A DNA stretch of 53,456 bases from Selenomonadaceae bacterium UBA2897 (GCA_002350105.1 DEDT01000036.1:1-53456), one strand, 5' to 3'. Shown: positions 6,543-15,071, numbered from the stretch's first letter. Notes: generated by a model from the sequence alone, not told the origin. Translations and numbers: made by a program.

Positions 6543-8438
6543 TTGCTGAAAATTGCCATGGCCCAGATGGAGGTCATCCCCGGCCATCCGGACCAGAATA
6601 CGGCCACCATCCTGCGCATGATCAAACAGGCGAAGGCACAGCAGGCCGATATCGTCATCTTCCCGGAGATGGCCGTACCCGGCTACCTGCTCGGCGACAC
6701 GTGGGAGCAGCCCTCCTTCATCCGCGACTGCGAGAGCTACGGGCAGGACATCATCGCGGCCGCACAGGGCATCACGGTCATGTTCGGCAACGTGGCCGCT
6801 GACTGGACGAAGAAGAACAACGACGGCCGCGTGCGCAAGTACAACGCGTTCTTCACGGCACAGGACGGCGAGCTCGTACAGCCGGACGGCAGCCCCTACC
6901 CTTTTACCATCAAGACGCTCATGCCGAACTATCGCGAGTTCGACGACACGCGGCATTTCTTCAGCCTGCAAAAGCTCGCACGCGAGCTCGGCACGACGCC
7001 AGCCCAGCTGCTCGCACCGCTGACACTGAGCATCGGCGACCAGGATTACCGCGTGGGCTGCCTGCTCTGTGAGGACGGCTGGAGCGACGACTACGAGCTC
7101 TCTCCCGTCGAACTGCTGCGCCATCAGGGCAAGGTGGATTTCTACGTCAATATCTCCGCCTCGCCCTACACGCTGGGCAAGAACGGCAAGCGCAACCGCG
7201 TCTTCGGCCACGAGGCCAGCGAGGCCGGCGCACCGCTCTTCTACGTGAACTGCATCGGCCTGCAGAACAACGGCAAGACCGTCTACACCTTCGACGGCTC
7301 CAGCACGGCCTACGATGCCGCGGGCCGCGTCGTCATCTCGGCACCGGAGTACAAAGAAAGCCTCGCGGTCGTCACCCTCGATGAAATGGAAGGAATGCCC
7401 GCGTGCCAGCCCCCCGAAGAACCGGAAATCGCGCACATCTACCGCGCACTGCACTATGGCGTACGCCGCTTCCTCGAAAACATCCATATGAAGAAAGTCG
7501 TCATCGGCATCTCGGGCGGCATCGACTCAGCCGTGGCCGCCGCGCTCTACTGCGACGTGCTCGGCCCGGAGAACCTGCTGCTCGTCAACATGCCCAGCGT
7601 CTTCAATTCCGAGACGACGAAGGGTCTATCCCAGCAGCTCGCCGAAAACCTCGGCTGCCGCTACATGATCGTGCCCATCCAGCATTCCGTGGACCACACC
7701 ATCGAGCAGCTGGAGCACACGCCCGTGACGCTGCTCGAGAACGGCACGAAGAAATCCCTGCAGGTAAGCTCCTTCGTCGCCGAGAATATCCAGGCGCGCG
7801 ACCGCAGTGCCCGCGTACTGGCCGGGGCCGCGGCGGCTTTCGGCGGCGGCTTCACCTGCAACGCGAACAAGGCCGAGACCACCGTTGGCTACTCCACGCT
7901 CTACGGCGACCAGTCCGGCTTCCTCGCGGCCCTCGCCGACCTCTGGAAGCATCAGGTCTACGCGCTCGCCCACTACCTCAACGATGTCGTCTACGGCCGC
8001 GAGGTCGTGCCGCAGGGCATCATCGACATCGTGCCCTCCGCTGAGCTCTCTGCCGCCCAGAACGTCGACGAGGGCAAAGGAGACCCCATCAAGTATCCTT
8101 ACCACGACTACCTGTTCCGCTCCTTCATCGAGCGCTGGCAAAAGGCCACGCCGGAGGACGTGCTCATCTGGTACGCAGAGGGCACGGTCGAGGAACATCT
8201 CGGCTGCGAGAAAGGTCTCGTCGCGCGGTATTTCCCCACGGCTGAGGCCTTCATCAAGGACCTCGAGCGCTGGTGGAACCTTTTCACAGGCATGGCCATC
8301 GCCAAGCGCATCCAGGCGCCGCCCATCCTCGCCGTGAGCCGCCGCGCCTACGGCTTCGACCACCGCGAGGCCCAGAACGGCCCCTACTACACGCGCAAAT
8401 ACCGCGAGCTGAAGGCAAAACTTCTCCAAGAAGCATAG
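6543..8438 (+). CDS. nadE: Glutamine-dependent NAD+ synthase
   Basis: Makes NAD+ from deamido-NAD+ using glutamine as ammonia donor. A nitrilase-fold amidase domain (about 1-280) shows FPEMAVPGYL, PNYREFDDTRHF and the nucleophile Cys in GCLLCEDGW. The synthetase domain carries the ATP-pyrophosphatase loop GISGGIDSAVAA near residue 322 and SAELSAAQNVDEGKGDP. The length of 631 residues is normal for the two-domain type. I start at TTG 6543 because AGGTGAGG lies eight bases upstream; a GTG 15 bases earlier is inside that site. It is followed after 11 bases by the VOC gene, probably co-transcribed. Confidence 0.95.
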   Translation: MLKIAMAQMEVIPGHPDQNTATILRMIKQAKAQQADIVIFPEMAVPGYLLGDTWEQPSFIRDCESYGQDIIAAAQGITVMFGNVAADWTKKNNDGRVRKYNAFFTAQDGELVQPDGSPYPFTIKTLMPNYREFDDTRHFFSLQKLARELGTTPAQLLAPLTLSIGDQDYRVGCLLCEDGWSDDYELSPVELLRHQGKVDFYVNISASPYTLGKNGKRNRVFGHEASEAGAPLFYVNCIGLQNNGKTVYTFDGSSTAYDAAGRVVISAPEYKESLAVVTLDEMEGMPACQPPEEPEIAHIYRALHYGVRRFLENIHMKKVVIGISGGIDSAVAAALYCDVLGPENLLLVNMPSVFNSETTKGLSQQLAENLGCRYMIVPIQHSVDHTIEQLEHTPVTLLENGTKKSLQVSSFVAENIQARDRSARVLAGAAAAFGGGFTCNANKAETTVGYSTLYGDQSGFLAALADLWKHQVYALAHYLNDVVYGREVVPQGIIDIVPSAELSAAQNVDEGKGDPIKYPYHDYLFRSFIERWQKATPEDVLIWYAEGTVEEHLGCEKGLVARYFPTAEAFIKDLERWWNLFTGMAIAKRIQAPPILAVSRRAYGFDHREAQNGPYYTRKYRELKAKLLQEA

Positions 8439-8449
8439 GAGGTAATTAT

Positions 8450-8809
8450 ATGTTCCAGTTCACCCACAACAACTTCAACGTGCTCGACCTCGGGCGCAGC
8501 CTGAAATTCTACGACGAGGCCCTCGGCCTCAGGGAAGTCCGCCGCCTCGAGCAGCCGGACTTCACGCTCGTCTACCTCAGCGACGGCAAGACGCCGCACG
8601 AGCTCGAGCTCACCTGGCTCAAGGGCCGCACGAAGCCCTACGACCTCGGCGAGAACGAGTTCCACCTCGCCTTCACCACGGACGACTACGAGGCAGCCCA
8701 TGCAAAGCACAAGGCCATGGGCTGCATCTGCTACGAGAATCCCGGCATGGGCATCTACTTCATCAGCGATCCCGACGGCTATTGGCTGGAAATCCTGCCC
8801 GCCAAATAA
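8450..8809 (+). CDS. Glyoxalase / VOC-family metalloprotein (lactoylglutathione lyase-like)
   Basis: A 119-residue vicinal-oxygen-chelate protein made of two beta-alpha-beta-beta-beta modules. Typical features are VLDLGRSLKFYDEALGLRE at the start, HELELTWLKG, FHLAFTTDDYEAA (metal-ligand His) and the end signature IYFISDPDGYWLEILPAK (Glu ligand). It is closest to glyoxalase I-like lyases, which detoxify methylglyoxal, but VOC subfamilies vary widely in substrate. A strong AGGAGG lies before the ATG, and a terminator follows the gene. Confidence 0.85.
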   Translation: MFQFTHNNFNVLDLGRSLKFYDEALGLREVRRLEQPDFTLVYLSDGKTPHELELTWLKGRTKPYDLGENEFHLAFTTDDYEAAHAKHKAMGCICYENPGMGIYFISDPDGYWLEILPAK

Positions 8810-8826
8810 TTTTTTCCTATAAATTG

Positions 8827-8866
8827 GCCATCCTCCTGGCAGAATTTTCCGGGAGGATGGCTTTTT
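8827..8866 (+). terminator. Intrinsic terminator of the nadE operon
   Basis: GCCATCCTCC pairs with GGAGGATGGC, followed by TTTTT. It lies 17 bases after the VOC stop. Confidence 0.9.
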
Positions 8867-8890
8867 CTCACACTTTTTTCGTCAGATACA

Positions 8891-8920
8891 TTGTATTCCA
8901 TGCAGGAGATAGCGTATAAT
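8891..8920 (+). promoter_or_regulatory. Promoter of the UPF0158-udk operon
   Basis: TTGTAT (8891-8896) and TATAAT (8915-8920) are 18 bases apart, about 30 bases before the start codon. Confidence 0.65.
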
Positions 8921-8949
8921 AGGGAAGATATATACGGAGGGGTGACACC

Positions 8950-9357
8950 ATGAAAATCAAGCTGGACGAGCTGGCCAGAGCGCTGGAGCAATCGGACGTC
9001 CGCCAAGGCTATGTCGATATCCAAAAGGGCAGGGTAATCCTGCTCGACGAGGTCACGGACGAAAACGCACTGGACCATGTCTTTGAAATCGAGGATGATT
9101 TCGAGCATTTCGTGCCGCTGCCGAATCTCTACGACAGCGAGGAGAAGGACACCATGCGCGACTTCGCCGCAGCTCAGCAGGAGGCCACGCGCCAGCGGCT
9201 CGAGGAGGCCCTGCAGGGGCCCGGCAGCACGGCGCGGTTCCGCCAGCAGGTGCGTCATCTCTTCCTACTGCCTGCCTGGCAGGCATTTCTCCACCAGCAC
9301 TTCCTGGAGACAGCGCGCTGGTGGTGCGAGGAAAACCAATTGGACTATGAAGAGTGA
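8950..9357 (+). CDS. UPF0158 family protein
   Basis: A 135-residue acidic soluble protein. The pattern of an N-terminal helix (KIKLDELARALE), the strand GYVDIQKGRVILLDE, and FEHFVPLPN followed by MRDFA matches the UPF0158 family of Firmicutes, whose function is unknown. GGAGGGG stands eight bases before the ATG. It opens an operon with udk, whose start is 11 bases after its stop. Confidence 0.75.
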   Translation: MKIKLDELARALEQSDVRQGYVDIQKGRVILLDEVTDENALDHVFEIEDDFEHFVPLPNLYDSEEKDTMRDFAAAQQEATRQRLEEALQGPGSTARFRQQVRHLFLLPAWQAFLHQHFLETARWWCEENQLDYEE

Positions 9358-9368
9358 GGCCTAGACAA

Positions 9369-9989
9369 GTGAAAACCACCATCATCGGTATCGCCGGCGG
9401 CACGGGCTCCGGCAAATCCACGTTCACGAACCGCCTGAAGCGCTATTTCGGCGACCAGATTACGGTCATCTACCACGACAACTACTACAAGCCGCATGAT
9501 GACCTGCCCTTCGCCGAGCGGCAGCACATCAACTACGACCACCCGAACTCCCTCGACACCGACCTGCTCATCGAGCATCTGCAGGCCCTGCGCGCGGGTA
9601 AATCCATCTGCTGCCCGGTATACGACTTCACGCAGCACACGCGCGCCGAGGAGACGACGACCATCGCGCCGAGCCGCGTTATCATCGTCGAGGGCATCCT
9701 CATCCTGCAGGACGAGCGCCTGCGCGACCTCTTCGACATCAAGATCTTCGTCGAGGCCGATGCCGATGAGCGCATCCTGCGCCGCGTCGTGCGCGATATG
9801 CAGGAGCGCGGCCGTGACCTCGACAACATTATCGAGCAGTACCTCGCCACGGTGAAGCCCATGCACTATCTCTACGTCGAGCCGACGAAGAATGTCGCCG
9901 ACATCGTGCTGAACAGCGGCCTCAACGACGTCGCCTTCGATATCATGAAAACGAAGATTTCCGCCCTGCTCGCCCAAGCGGAGGACTGA
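9369..9989 (+). CDS. udk: Uridine kinase
   Basis: Phosphorylates uridine and cytidine to their monophosphates in pyrimidine salvage. The P-loop GIAGGTGSGKSTF is at residues 7-19. Other family marks are YHDNYYKPH, NYDHPNSLDTDLL, CPVYDFTQHTR, VIIVEGILIL and RILRRVVRDMQERGR. I start at the GTG at 9369, preceded by GAGTGAGG, giving 206 residues, which matches the family. A GTG five codons earlier overlaps the stop of the previous gene and has a poorer site. Confidence 0.95.
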   Translation: MKTTIIGIAGGTGSGKSTFTNRLKRYFGDQITVIYHDNYYKPHDDLPFAERQHINYDHPNSLDTDLLIEHLQALRAGKSICCPVYDFTQHTRAEETTTIAPSRVIIVEGILILQDERLRDLFDIKIFVEADADERILRRVVRDMQERGRDLDNIIEQYLATVKPMHYLYVEPTKNVADIVLNSGLNDVAFDIMKTKISALLAQAED

Positions 9990-10036
9990 TCGCCTTCAGC
10001 TGAGCATAACACACGCACCCAAAAGGAGGTTCTCCC

Positions 10037-10237
10037 TTGTCCATAGCTTCCGGCATCGCCAATATCATCAGCTTCATCATCTTCCTGTTCCTGCTCGAGG
10101 TTTCCATCCCGAACATCCGCGGTTCCTGGCGTGAAAGGGACTTCACTACCCTCGCCTGCTGGCTCATCGGCTTCGTCGTCATCACAGCCCTGCTCGTCAT
10201 GGGCAACGACTACATCCACACATACTTCGATGCCTGA
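10037..10237 (+). CDS. Small two-helix membrane protein (66 aa)
   Basis: Starts at TTG with a strong AAAGGAGG seven bases upstream. Two hydrophobic segments (about 8-24 and 41-58) are separated by a charged loop with RGSWRERDF. Nothing identifies a function. It follows udk by 47 bases and probably shares its transcript, which would end at the hairpin at 10289-10343. Confidence 0.65.
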   Translation: MSIASGIANIISFIIFLFLLEVSIPNIRGSWRERDFTTLACWLIGFVVITALLVMGNDYIHTYFDA

Positions 10238-10288
10238 CGACACGCCTGTATGCAGGAGCTGGCAGCTGTAACATTTCATACTGAAGCG

Positions 10289-10343
10289 AAAAAGCCTCCG
10301 TGCTATGATAAACACAGAAAGTTCATCAAGACGGAGGTTTTTT
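10289..10343 (+). promoter_or_regulatory. Terminator-like hairpin with a promoter in its loop and an RBS in its arm
   Basis: AAAAAGCCTCCGT (10289-10301) pairs with ACGGAGGTTTTTT (10331-10343), with one G-U pair. The 29-base loop holds the extended -10 TGCTATGAT (10301-10309). The downstream arm is also the Shine-Dalgarno site of the next gene. Transcripts coming from udk would form the hairpin, terminate or hide the site; transcripts from the internal promoter lack the left arm and leave it free. That logic is inference; the pairing and boxes are visible. Confidence 0.6.
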
Positions 10344-10346
10344 ATT

Positions 10347-10946
10347 ATGAGCGCATTTTTAGCTCCGATTCATTTCTGGATGTTTGATAAAATCAAGGCA
10401 CAGGACGAACTCACGCGCCGTCTGGCACAGGCAGCTGTCGCAAAAGGCTGGCTGTGCGAGGCAGACGCCAAGCCCTTCCTGCACGAAGAGACGACGCCGC
10501 TGGAGGAACTCGTGGGCGATGATATCCACGGTTGCCTCTCCGGCCTGATCGATGCCGCCGAGGAGCGTTACGCGAAGCTTTCCGGCCGCCTGCTCAATGG
10601 CCATGATGAGCGCCTGGACGACCTGAAGCAGGTCGCCAATGCCTTCGGCCAGTCCCGCGCCGCTGCCGCAGACAGCAGTGCCGAGGCCAGCTATCAGGCC
10701 ATCAACGACGTGCTGCTCGATGGCATGCCCTGCGACGGCGTCAACATCGTCACGGACAAGGCTCCGGAGCACTTCAGCTGGGAACGCCGCTTCGACGTAC
10801 ACGGCGACCACTGGACAAAAAACGGCCGCCAGGCAGACGACTACTACCAGCTACGCCTGCAGGTCATGGCCGGCATCCTCTCGGACACCCCCTACGCCGT
10901 AAGAACCAGCGACTACCAGAACTACACCCTCGTCCAGCAGGCTTGA
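10347..10946 (+). CDS. Conserved hypothetical protein (199 aa)
   Basis: Start at MSAFLAPIHFWMF, with GGAGG ten bases upstream. The protein is soluble and largely helical and opens with a hydrophobic APIHFWMFDKIK segment I associate with a conserved but uncharacterised Firmicutes family. A helical region with DDIHGCLSGLIDAAEERY follows. The C-terminal third carries HFSWERRFDVHGDHW and DYYQLRLQVMAGIL. Its His/Cys content could suit a metal or haem ligand role, but I see no definite motif. It is monocistronic, with its own promoter and a strong terminator. Confidence 0.7.
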   Translation: MSAFLAPIHFWMFDKIKAQDELTRRLAQAAVAKGWLCEADAKPFLHEETTPLEELVGDDIHGCLSGLIDAAEERYAKLSGRLLNGHDERLDDLKQVANAFGQSRAAAADSSAEASYQAINDVLLDGMPCDGVNIVTDKAPEHFSWERRFDVHGDHWTKNGRQADDYYQLRLQVMAGILSDTPYAVRTSDYQNYTLVQQA

Positions 10947-10961
10947 GAAATAACCGCATAG

Positions 10962-10995
10962 AAAAAATCGCCGTGGCGGAGCACGGCGATTTTTT
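10962..10995. terminator. Bidirectional intrinsic terminator
   Basis: AAAAAATCGCCGTG and CACGGCGATTTTTT form a perfect 14 bp stem between the plus-strand hypothetical gene and the convergent queE. Confidence 0.9.
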
Positions 10996-11015
10996 GTTGC
11001 AATTCGTGATGTTTT

Positions 11016-11750
11016 TTACATTTGGCCCATGATTTTGTGCGTCTGCGGAATCACACGCACGTCATCGAGAGACTGCAGGGCGAGGTTCTGCAGGTAGAGC
11101 ACGCGCTCCGGGCTCGCGGCGTGGCAGGCTTCGTTCGGCGTGACGGGCTGGAGGATGAAGAGCTTGTCCGGTGCATGCATGGCCACGAGCTGCACGGCGC
11201 GCTGGAATTCCTCATCCGTCGTTTCTGCACTCACTACGAGCTTGATGTAGAGGTCGAGGTCGCGGGCCGCCTGCAGGAAGCGGCTGTGGTTATCCCACTC
11301 CTCCGTACCCGTGACACTGGGCAGCTTGATATCCATGCTCACGATGCTCGCGACGTCGGCGAGACGCTCCATCTCCTGCCAGAGCGTGCCATTCGTCTCC
11401 AGCATGATGGGCACCTGCAGCATAGGGCCGATTTCTTCGATAAACTTCGCGTGCAACAACGGCTCGCCGCCCGTAAAGCTCACGGCCTGATGCGGCACCT
11501 CGCGCAGCATCGCATTGACGTGGGAGGCCACTTCATCCACGGTCAGCGGATTCGGCAGGTCCATAAAGCCGCGGTTGCCCGCCCCCGTCTCCGCATGGCA
11601 GACGGAGTGCTTGCCCGACTCTTTTTCCGTATCGCAGTACGAGCAATGCAGGTTACAGCCCTCGAAGCGCACAAACACCTGGCGGCAACCGACATATTTA
11701 CCCTCGCCCTGAATCGAGGAAAAAATTTCAATAATGTTATCTGTTAACAT
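11016..11750 (-). CDS. queE: 7-carboxy-7-deazaguanine synthase (radical SAM)
   Basis: Converts 6-carboxytetrahydropterin to 7-carboxy-7-deazaguanine in queuosine/preQ1 synthesis. The radical-SAM cysteines are at about 32, 36 and 39 in GCNLHCSYCD; the CX3CX2C spacing is canonical. EIFSSIQGEGKYVGCRQVFV before them and SFTGGEPLLH after them are QueE-typical. At 244 residues it is a long-insert form, with extra Cys/His between the cluster and the GGEP motif. queD lies upstream on the same strand, separated by about 110 bases. Confidence 0.93.
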   Translation of the reverse strand: MLTDNIIEIFSSIQGEGKYVGCRQVFVRFEGCNLHCSYCDTEKESGKHSVCHAETGAGNRGFMDLPNPLTVDEVASHVNAMLREVPHQAVSFTGGEPLLHAKFIEEIGPMLQVPIMLETNGTLWQEMERLADVASIVSMDIKLPSVTGTEEWDNHSRFLQAARDLDLYIKLVVSAETTDEEFQRAVQLVAMHAPDKLFILQPVTPNEACHAASPERVLYLQNLALQSLDDVRVIPQTHKIMGQM

Positions 11751-11838
11751 AATAATCCTCCAACATCTCTGCGTGCCACCTTCGCCTACACGCTCTTTTC
11801 GTCCTCATTTGCCGCGTGATTCATTCATCGCGCTCCGT

Positions 11839-11866
11839 TCTCAACTCTTCACTCTCAACTCTTCAT
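11839..11866 (+). repeat. CTCAACN-type heptamer repeats at the queD 3' end
   Basis: Two tandem 14-base units (TCTCAACTCTTCAC and TCTCAACTCTTCAT) built of heptamers. The repeat runs over the queD stop codon at 11863-11865. It is of the same family and strand orientation as the heptamer blocks inside cydDC. Confidence 0.7.
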
Positions 11867-12240
11867 GCTTCGCTATATGTCACAGACGACTTTGGTGACT
11901 CGAAAACTGTCACAGCCGCTAGGCTCACATTGCCCTGAAAGATCTTATCCTCGCGCAACTCACCGTAGATGATGCGTGCAAGATTCTCCGCCGTCGGGTT
12001 TACGCCATCCTTGAATGGCTCAAGCTCGTTGAGGAAGCGATGGTCAAAGCGTTCCAGTACATCCCCCAGCGCTTTTTTCACGACCTTGAAATCGACGAGC
12101 ATGCCGAGCTTGTCGAGCTCCGTGCCCTTGATTTCCGCCTCGACGACCCAGTTATGACCATGCAGGCGCGCACATTTACCTGGATAGCCCTCGACCTGAT
12201 GGGCTGCCTCGAAGGCACCTTCTACTTTCAACTTATACAT
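11863..12240 (-). CDS. queD: 6-carboxy-5,6,7,8-tetrahydropterin synthase
   Basis: Second step of queuosine precursor synthesis, forming 6-carboxytetrahydropterin from dihydroneopterin triphosphate. The 125 residues are full length. The zinc histidines are in FEAAHQV and LHGHNW, and the active-site Cys is in GKCARLHGH. VDFKVVKKAL and the FDHRFLN catalytic segment are also typical. Its last codons and stop overlap the heptamer repeat, which may have altered the C-terminus. queE lies downstream; queC and queF are not in the window. Confidence 0.94.
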   Translation of the reverse strand: MYKLKVEGAFEAAHQVEGYPGKCARLHGHNWVVEAEIKGTELDKLGMLVDFKVVKKALGDVLERFDHRFLNELEPFKDGVNPTAENLARIIYGELREDKIFQGNVSLAAVTVFESPKSSVTYSEA

Positions 12241-12258
12241 CGTAAGATTCTCCTTCAG

Positions 12259-12293
12259 AAAAAAGCCTTTCGCGTAACGGAAAGGCTCTTTTT
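12259..12293 (-). terminator. Intrinsic terminator after the glycosyltransferase gene
   Basis: AGCCTTTC and GAAAGGCT pair around a short loop, with an A-run on the left that gives a T-run on the minus strand. It separates the psd-pssA-glycosyltransferase operon from queD. Confidence 0.8.
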
Positions 12294-12313
12294 ATGCATT
12301 TTTTATTTAGCAT

Positions 12314-13576
12314 TCAACGCGGCAAATGCTTCGTGCTCTTGACGTTGCCGACAAGATCATCCATGCTCATGGCACGCGTATGCTTCGTATGGCTCCACTC
12401 ATGCTCGTTGCGGTGGATGAAGCCAAGGAAGATGATCGGAATCCAGGAGTAGATGAAGACCGGATAGAGCAGCATGTAGGCCCAGGCCTTCCAGCGCACC
12501 TGCATCTTGAGCAGGATAATCATCGGCAGGATGTACTGGCCCAGCATGATGGCCGTCATCAGGCTCGACGGCATGACGTTATAGATGTTCGTATAGAATG
12601 GCGGCATGCCCAGCTGGATGTAGCTGATGATGATGAAGATTGTGGAAATCATGAGGAAGTGCGGCTGCATGAGGTAGATGCACTCATCCCACATGCGGAT
12701 ATCCTTATGCTTCCAGCCCTCTTTGAGCATCTTCGGGATGTAGCGGTTGCCGACATCGAACTGGCCCTGCGCCCAGCGGCGACGCTGATTCCACGACTGC
12801 TTGAAGGTCAGCGGTTTCTCATCGTAAACGATAGCGTCATGCGCCCAGCTCGTCTTGATGCCCTCCGCCATGCACTTCATCGTGAACTCCATATCCTCGG
12901 TGAGACAGGTTGCCTTCCAGCCGTGCTTCTTCAGAATCTCGCTGGCAAAGCACATGCCCGTACCGCCGAGGCAGGCCGAAAGGCCGATATTGGACTTTGC
13001 GAGATGCGAAATGTAGCAAATAACCCAGAATGCAATCGCAAAGGTACCGGACACCCAGGTATCGTACGGATTCTTCGCATCGAGGAAGCCCTGGATGACC
13101 TTATCACCTTTGCAGAGGCGATTGTTCATCTCCATGAGAAACTGCGGATGCACGAGGTTATCGGCATCGAAGACCACGACCGCATCGTACTGCTTCTCCA
13201 TCTTGAAGAGGCGATCGAACATCCACTCCAGGGCGTAGCCCTTGCTCTTCTTCGTATCGTCGAAGCGCTTGTGCACGATGGCACCTGCCTTGCTGGCAAT
13301 CTCCGCTGTGTCGTCATTGCAGTTGTCGGCTACCACGTAGATGTCATACATGTCCTTCGGGTAGTTCAGCTGCTGCAGATTCGAGACGAGCTGGCCGATG
13401 ACCGCGTGCTCATTGTGCGCGGCCACGACGATGGCGAACGTCTTCTCGGGCGTCGTGATCTTGTTCTCATGGCGTCGCCACAGGCCGCAGAAGCCGATAA
13501 CGAAAAAATACAGCGTAAAGAGGAAGATCAAAATCTGCATCGGCACCATCACGATGTCGAACGGATAGTTAAACAA
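12314..13576 (-). CDS. Membrane glycosyltransferase, family 2 (processive type)
   Basis: A 420-residue inverting GT2 enzyme of the BcsA/IcaA kind. One membrane segment (about 7-30) precedes the catalytic domain, with FAIVVAAHNE (nucleotide site), VVVFDADNLVHPQF (DxD metal site), CLTEDMEFTMKC (TED base) and NQRRRWAQGQF (QxxRW acceptor site). Three or four C-terminal membrane helices follow (about 305-400). All catalytic residues are present. It starts six bases after pssA ends, so lipid and glycan synthesis are transcribed together. The product could be a glycolipid or an extracellular polysaccharide; the substrate cannot be told from the sequence. Confidence 0.9.
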   Translation of the reverse strand: MFNYPFDIVMVPMQILIFLFTLYFFVIGFCGLWRRHENKITTPEKTFAIVVAAHNEHAVIGQLVSNLQQLNYPKDMYDIYVVADNCNDDTAEIASKAGAIVHKRFDDTKKSKGYALEWMFDRLFKMEKQYDAVVVFDADNLVHPQFLMEMNNRLCKGDKVIQGFLDAKNPYDTWVSGTFAIAFWVICYISHLAKSNIGLSACLGGTGMCFASEILKKHGWKATCLTEDMEFTMKCMAEGIKTSWAHDAIVYDEKPLTFKQSWNQRRRWAQGQFDVGNRYIPKMLKEGWKHKDIRMWDECIYLMQPHFLMISTIFIIISYIQLGMPPFYTNIYNVMPSSLMTAIMLGQYILPMIILLKMQVRWKAWAYMLLYPVFIYSWIPIIFLGFIHRNEHEWSHTKHTRAMSMDDLVGNVKSTKHLPR

Positions 13577-13582
13577 AATTCA

Positions 13583-14290
13583 TCAGCCTTTCCGGGCGCA
13601 GGCAACCAAAGAATTGAGGATGCCTGCCGCCGCATAGGTGCAGAATACAGCCGTGGCCAAAGCCGGCAGGATTGCCGCATGGCCGAGCCAGAGAATGCCC
13701 ACGAACATCACGAGAGCAAAGAGCTTCGTCACGAGATAGATCGGCTCACCACCGTCGCCCTTGAAATTCGGGTAATGCACATGGCTCACCATGAGCCAGC
13801 CCACGAAGGCCATGATGACCGGATAGGCGAGGCCAAAGGTATGCGGATCCACACCCGTGAGCGTGAAGAGGAGCGTCGTCATCGCCACGATGTTGCCGCC
13901 CGCCGGGATGGCGAGGCCCATAAAATAGCCATGCACAACGCTCGCGTTCACGTTGAAGCGCGCGAGACGCCACATGCCGCAGATGGCGAACATGATGACG
14001 ACCGCCACGCCGAGATAGCCGTAGTCATGCAACACGAACTGCCAGGCGAGGATACCTGGCGCGATGCCAAAGGAGCCGAGATCGCAGAGCGAATCCATCT
14101 CCTTTCCCATCTCGCTCGCCACACCGAAGAAGCGTGCCGTGCGCCCGTCCATGCCGTCCGCCACCAGCGCCAGCAGGATGAAGATGGAACCCCAGATGAG
14201 GTTGCCGCTCAGGCTGGAAAGAATGGAACATACGCCGAATACCAGATTCATCGACGTGCAGATATTTGGCAAAAGTACACGATAATTCAT
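13583..14290 (-). CDS. pssA: CDP-diacylglycerol-serine O-phosphatidyltransferase
   Basis: Makes phosphatidylserine from CDP-diacylglycerol and serine at the membrane. The CDP-alcohol phosphotransferase signature is complete in DGMDGRTAR, followed by G and two Asp in GKEMDSLCD (about residues 44-70). There are six or more membrane helices. The ATG overlaps the psd stop as TGATG, implying translational coupling. The length of 235 residues suits the Bacillus-type enzyme. Confidence 0.95.
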   Translation of the reverse strand: MNYRVLLPNICTSMNLVFGVCSILSSLSGNLIWGSIFILLALVADGMDGRTARFFGVASEMGKEMDSLCDLGSFGIAPGILAWQFVLHDYGYLGVAVVIMFAICGMWRLARFNVNASVVHGYFMGLAIPAGGNIVAMTTLLFTLTGVDPHTFGLAYPVIMAFVGWLMVSHVHYPNFKGDGGEPIYLVTKLFALVMFVGILWLGHAAILPALATAVFCTYAAAGILNSLVACARKG

Positions 14291-14922
14291 CAGTCCGTAA
14301 TCCTCCCGAGGATAGTCTTGCCACCCGTCACCTTGTCGCCCTTCTTCACTTTCACGGCGACATTCTGTGGCATCACGACCTCCAGGCACGAACCGAAGCG
14401 GATCATGCCGTAGAGCTCGCCCTGGCGCAGCTTATCGTCCAGCGTCACCCACGAGACGATGCGCCGCGCGAGGATGCCTGCGATCTGCTTCACCGTGATG
14501 CGCACGCGCTCGTTCTCGAGGCCGATGAGGTGATGCTCATTCTCAAAGCCCACCTCATCCTTATAAGCAGGACGGAAGCGGCCGCAATAGTATTTCTGCA
14601 GCTTGATCTCACCGTCGATGGGGCTGCGGTTCACATGCACATTAAAGACGGACATAAAGATGACCACCTTGTTGCATGGTCCCTCCACGAACTCATCGCC
14701 GTCGAGATGAACGACCTCCTGCACCGTGCCATCGGCTGGCGAAAGAATCGCATCCGGATCGCGCTGTATGGAGCGCCGCGGATTGCGGAAGAAATACATG
14801 AAATAACACATGAGGACCAGGAACGGCACCGCCGCATAAGGCGAACCGAAAGCCCAGAGCACGGCCGCCAGCAGGCCGCTGACGCCGATAAAGGGGTAGC
14901 CCTCCGAGATGATGGGATACAA
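14290..14922 (-). CDS. psd: Phosphatidylserine decarboxylase, short (archaeal/Negativicutes-type) form
   Basis: Turns phosphatidylserine into phosphatidylethanolamine. The proenzyme self-cleaves at the Gly-Ser of MIRFGSCLEV (around residue 180), giving the pyruvoyl group. The N-terminus has two hydrophobic helices and YFMYFFRNPRRSI. SPADGTVQEV and FMSVFNVHVNRSPIDG are family motifs. I start at TTG 14922 because GGAGGT is six bases upstream; GTG at 14964 would add 14 residues without a good site. It leads the psd-pssA-glycosyltransferase operon. Confidence 0.93.
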   Translation of the reverse strand: MYPIISEGYPFIGVSGLLAAVLWAFGSPYAAVPFLVLMCYFMYFFRNPRRSIQRDPDAILSPADGTVQEVVHLDGDEFVEGPCNKVVIFMSVFNVHVNRSPIDGEIKLQKYYCGRFRPAYKDEVGFENEHHLIGLENERVRITVKQIAGILARRIVSWVTLDDKLRQGELYGMIRFGSCLEVVMPQNVAVKVKKGDKVTGGKTILGRITD

Positions 14923-15005
14923 AACTCCACCTCCGCTGCGGGATACGCCCTCCCGCTCTTTCACGTGACCACGTTACGGCTAAAAGCCGCCATTCACAAC
15001 TTACT

Positions 15006-15034
15006 ATTATAACGGATACCATGGCCTTTGTCTA
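15006..15034 (-). promoter_or_regulatory. Promoter of the psd-pssA-glycosyltransferase operon
   Basis: On the minus strand, TAGACA (15029-15034) and a perfect TATAAT (15006-15011) are 17 bases apart, within the gap after wecG. Confidence 0.65.
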
Positions 15035-15071
15035 CGCCACGGTTCCCATGCTGCCTGCTTCGCAGCCGGCC

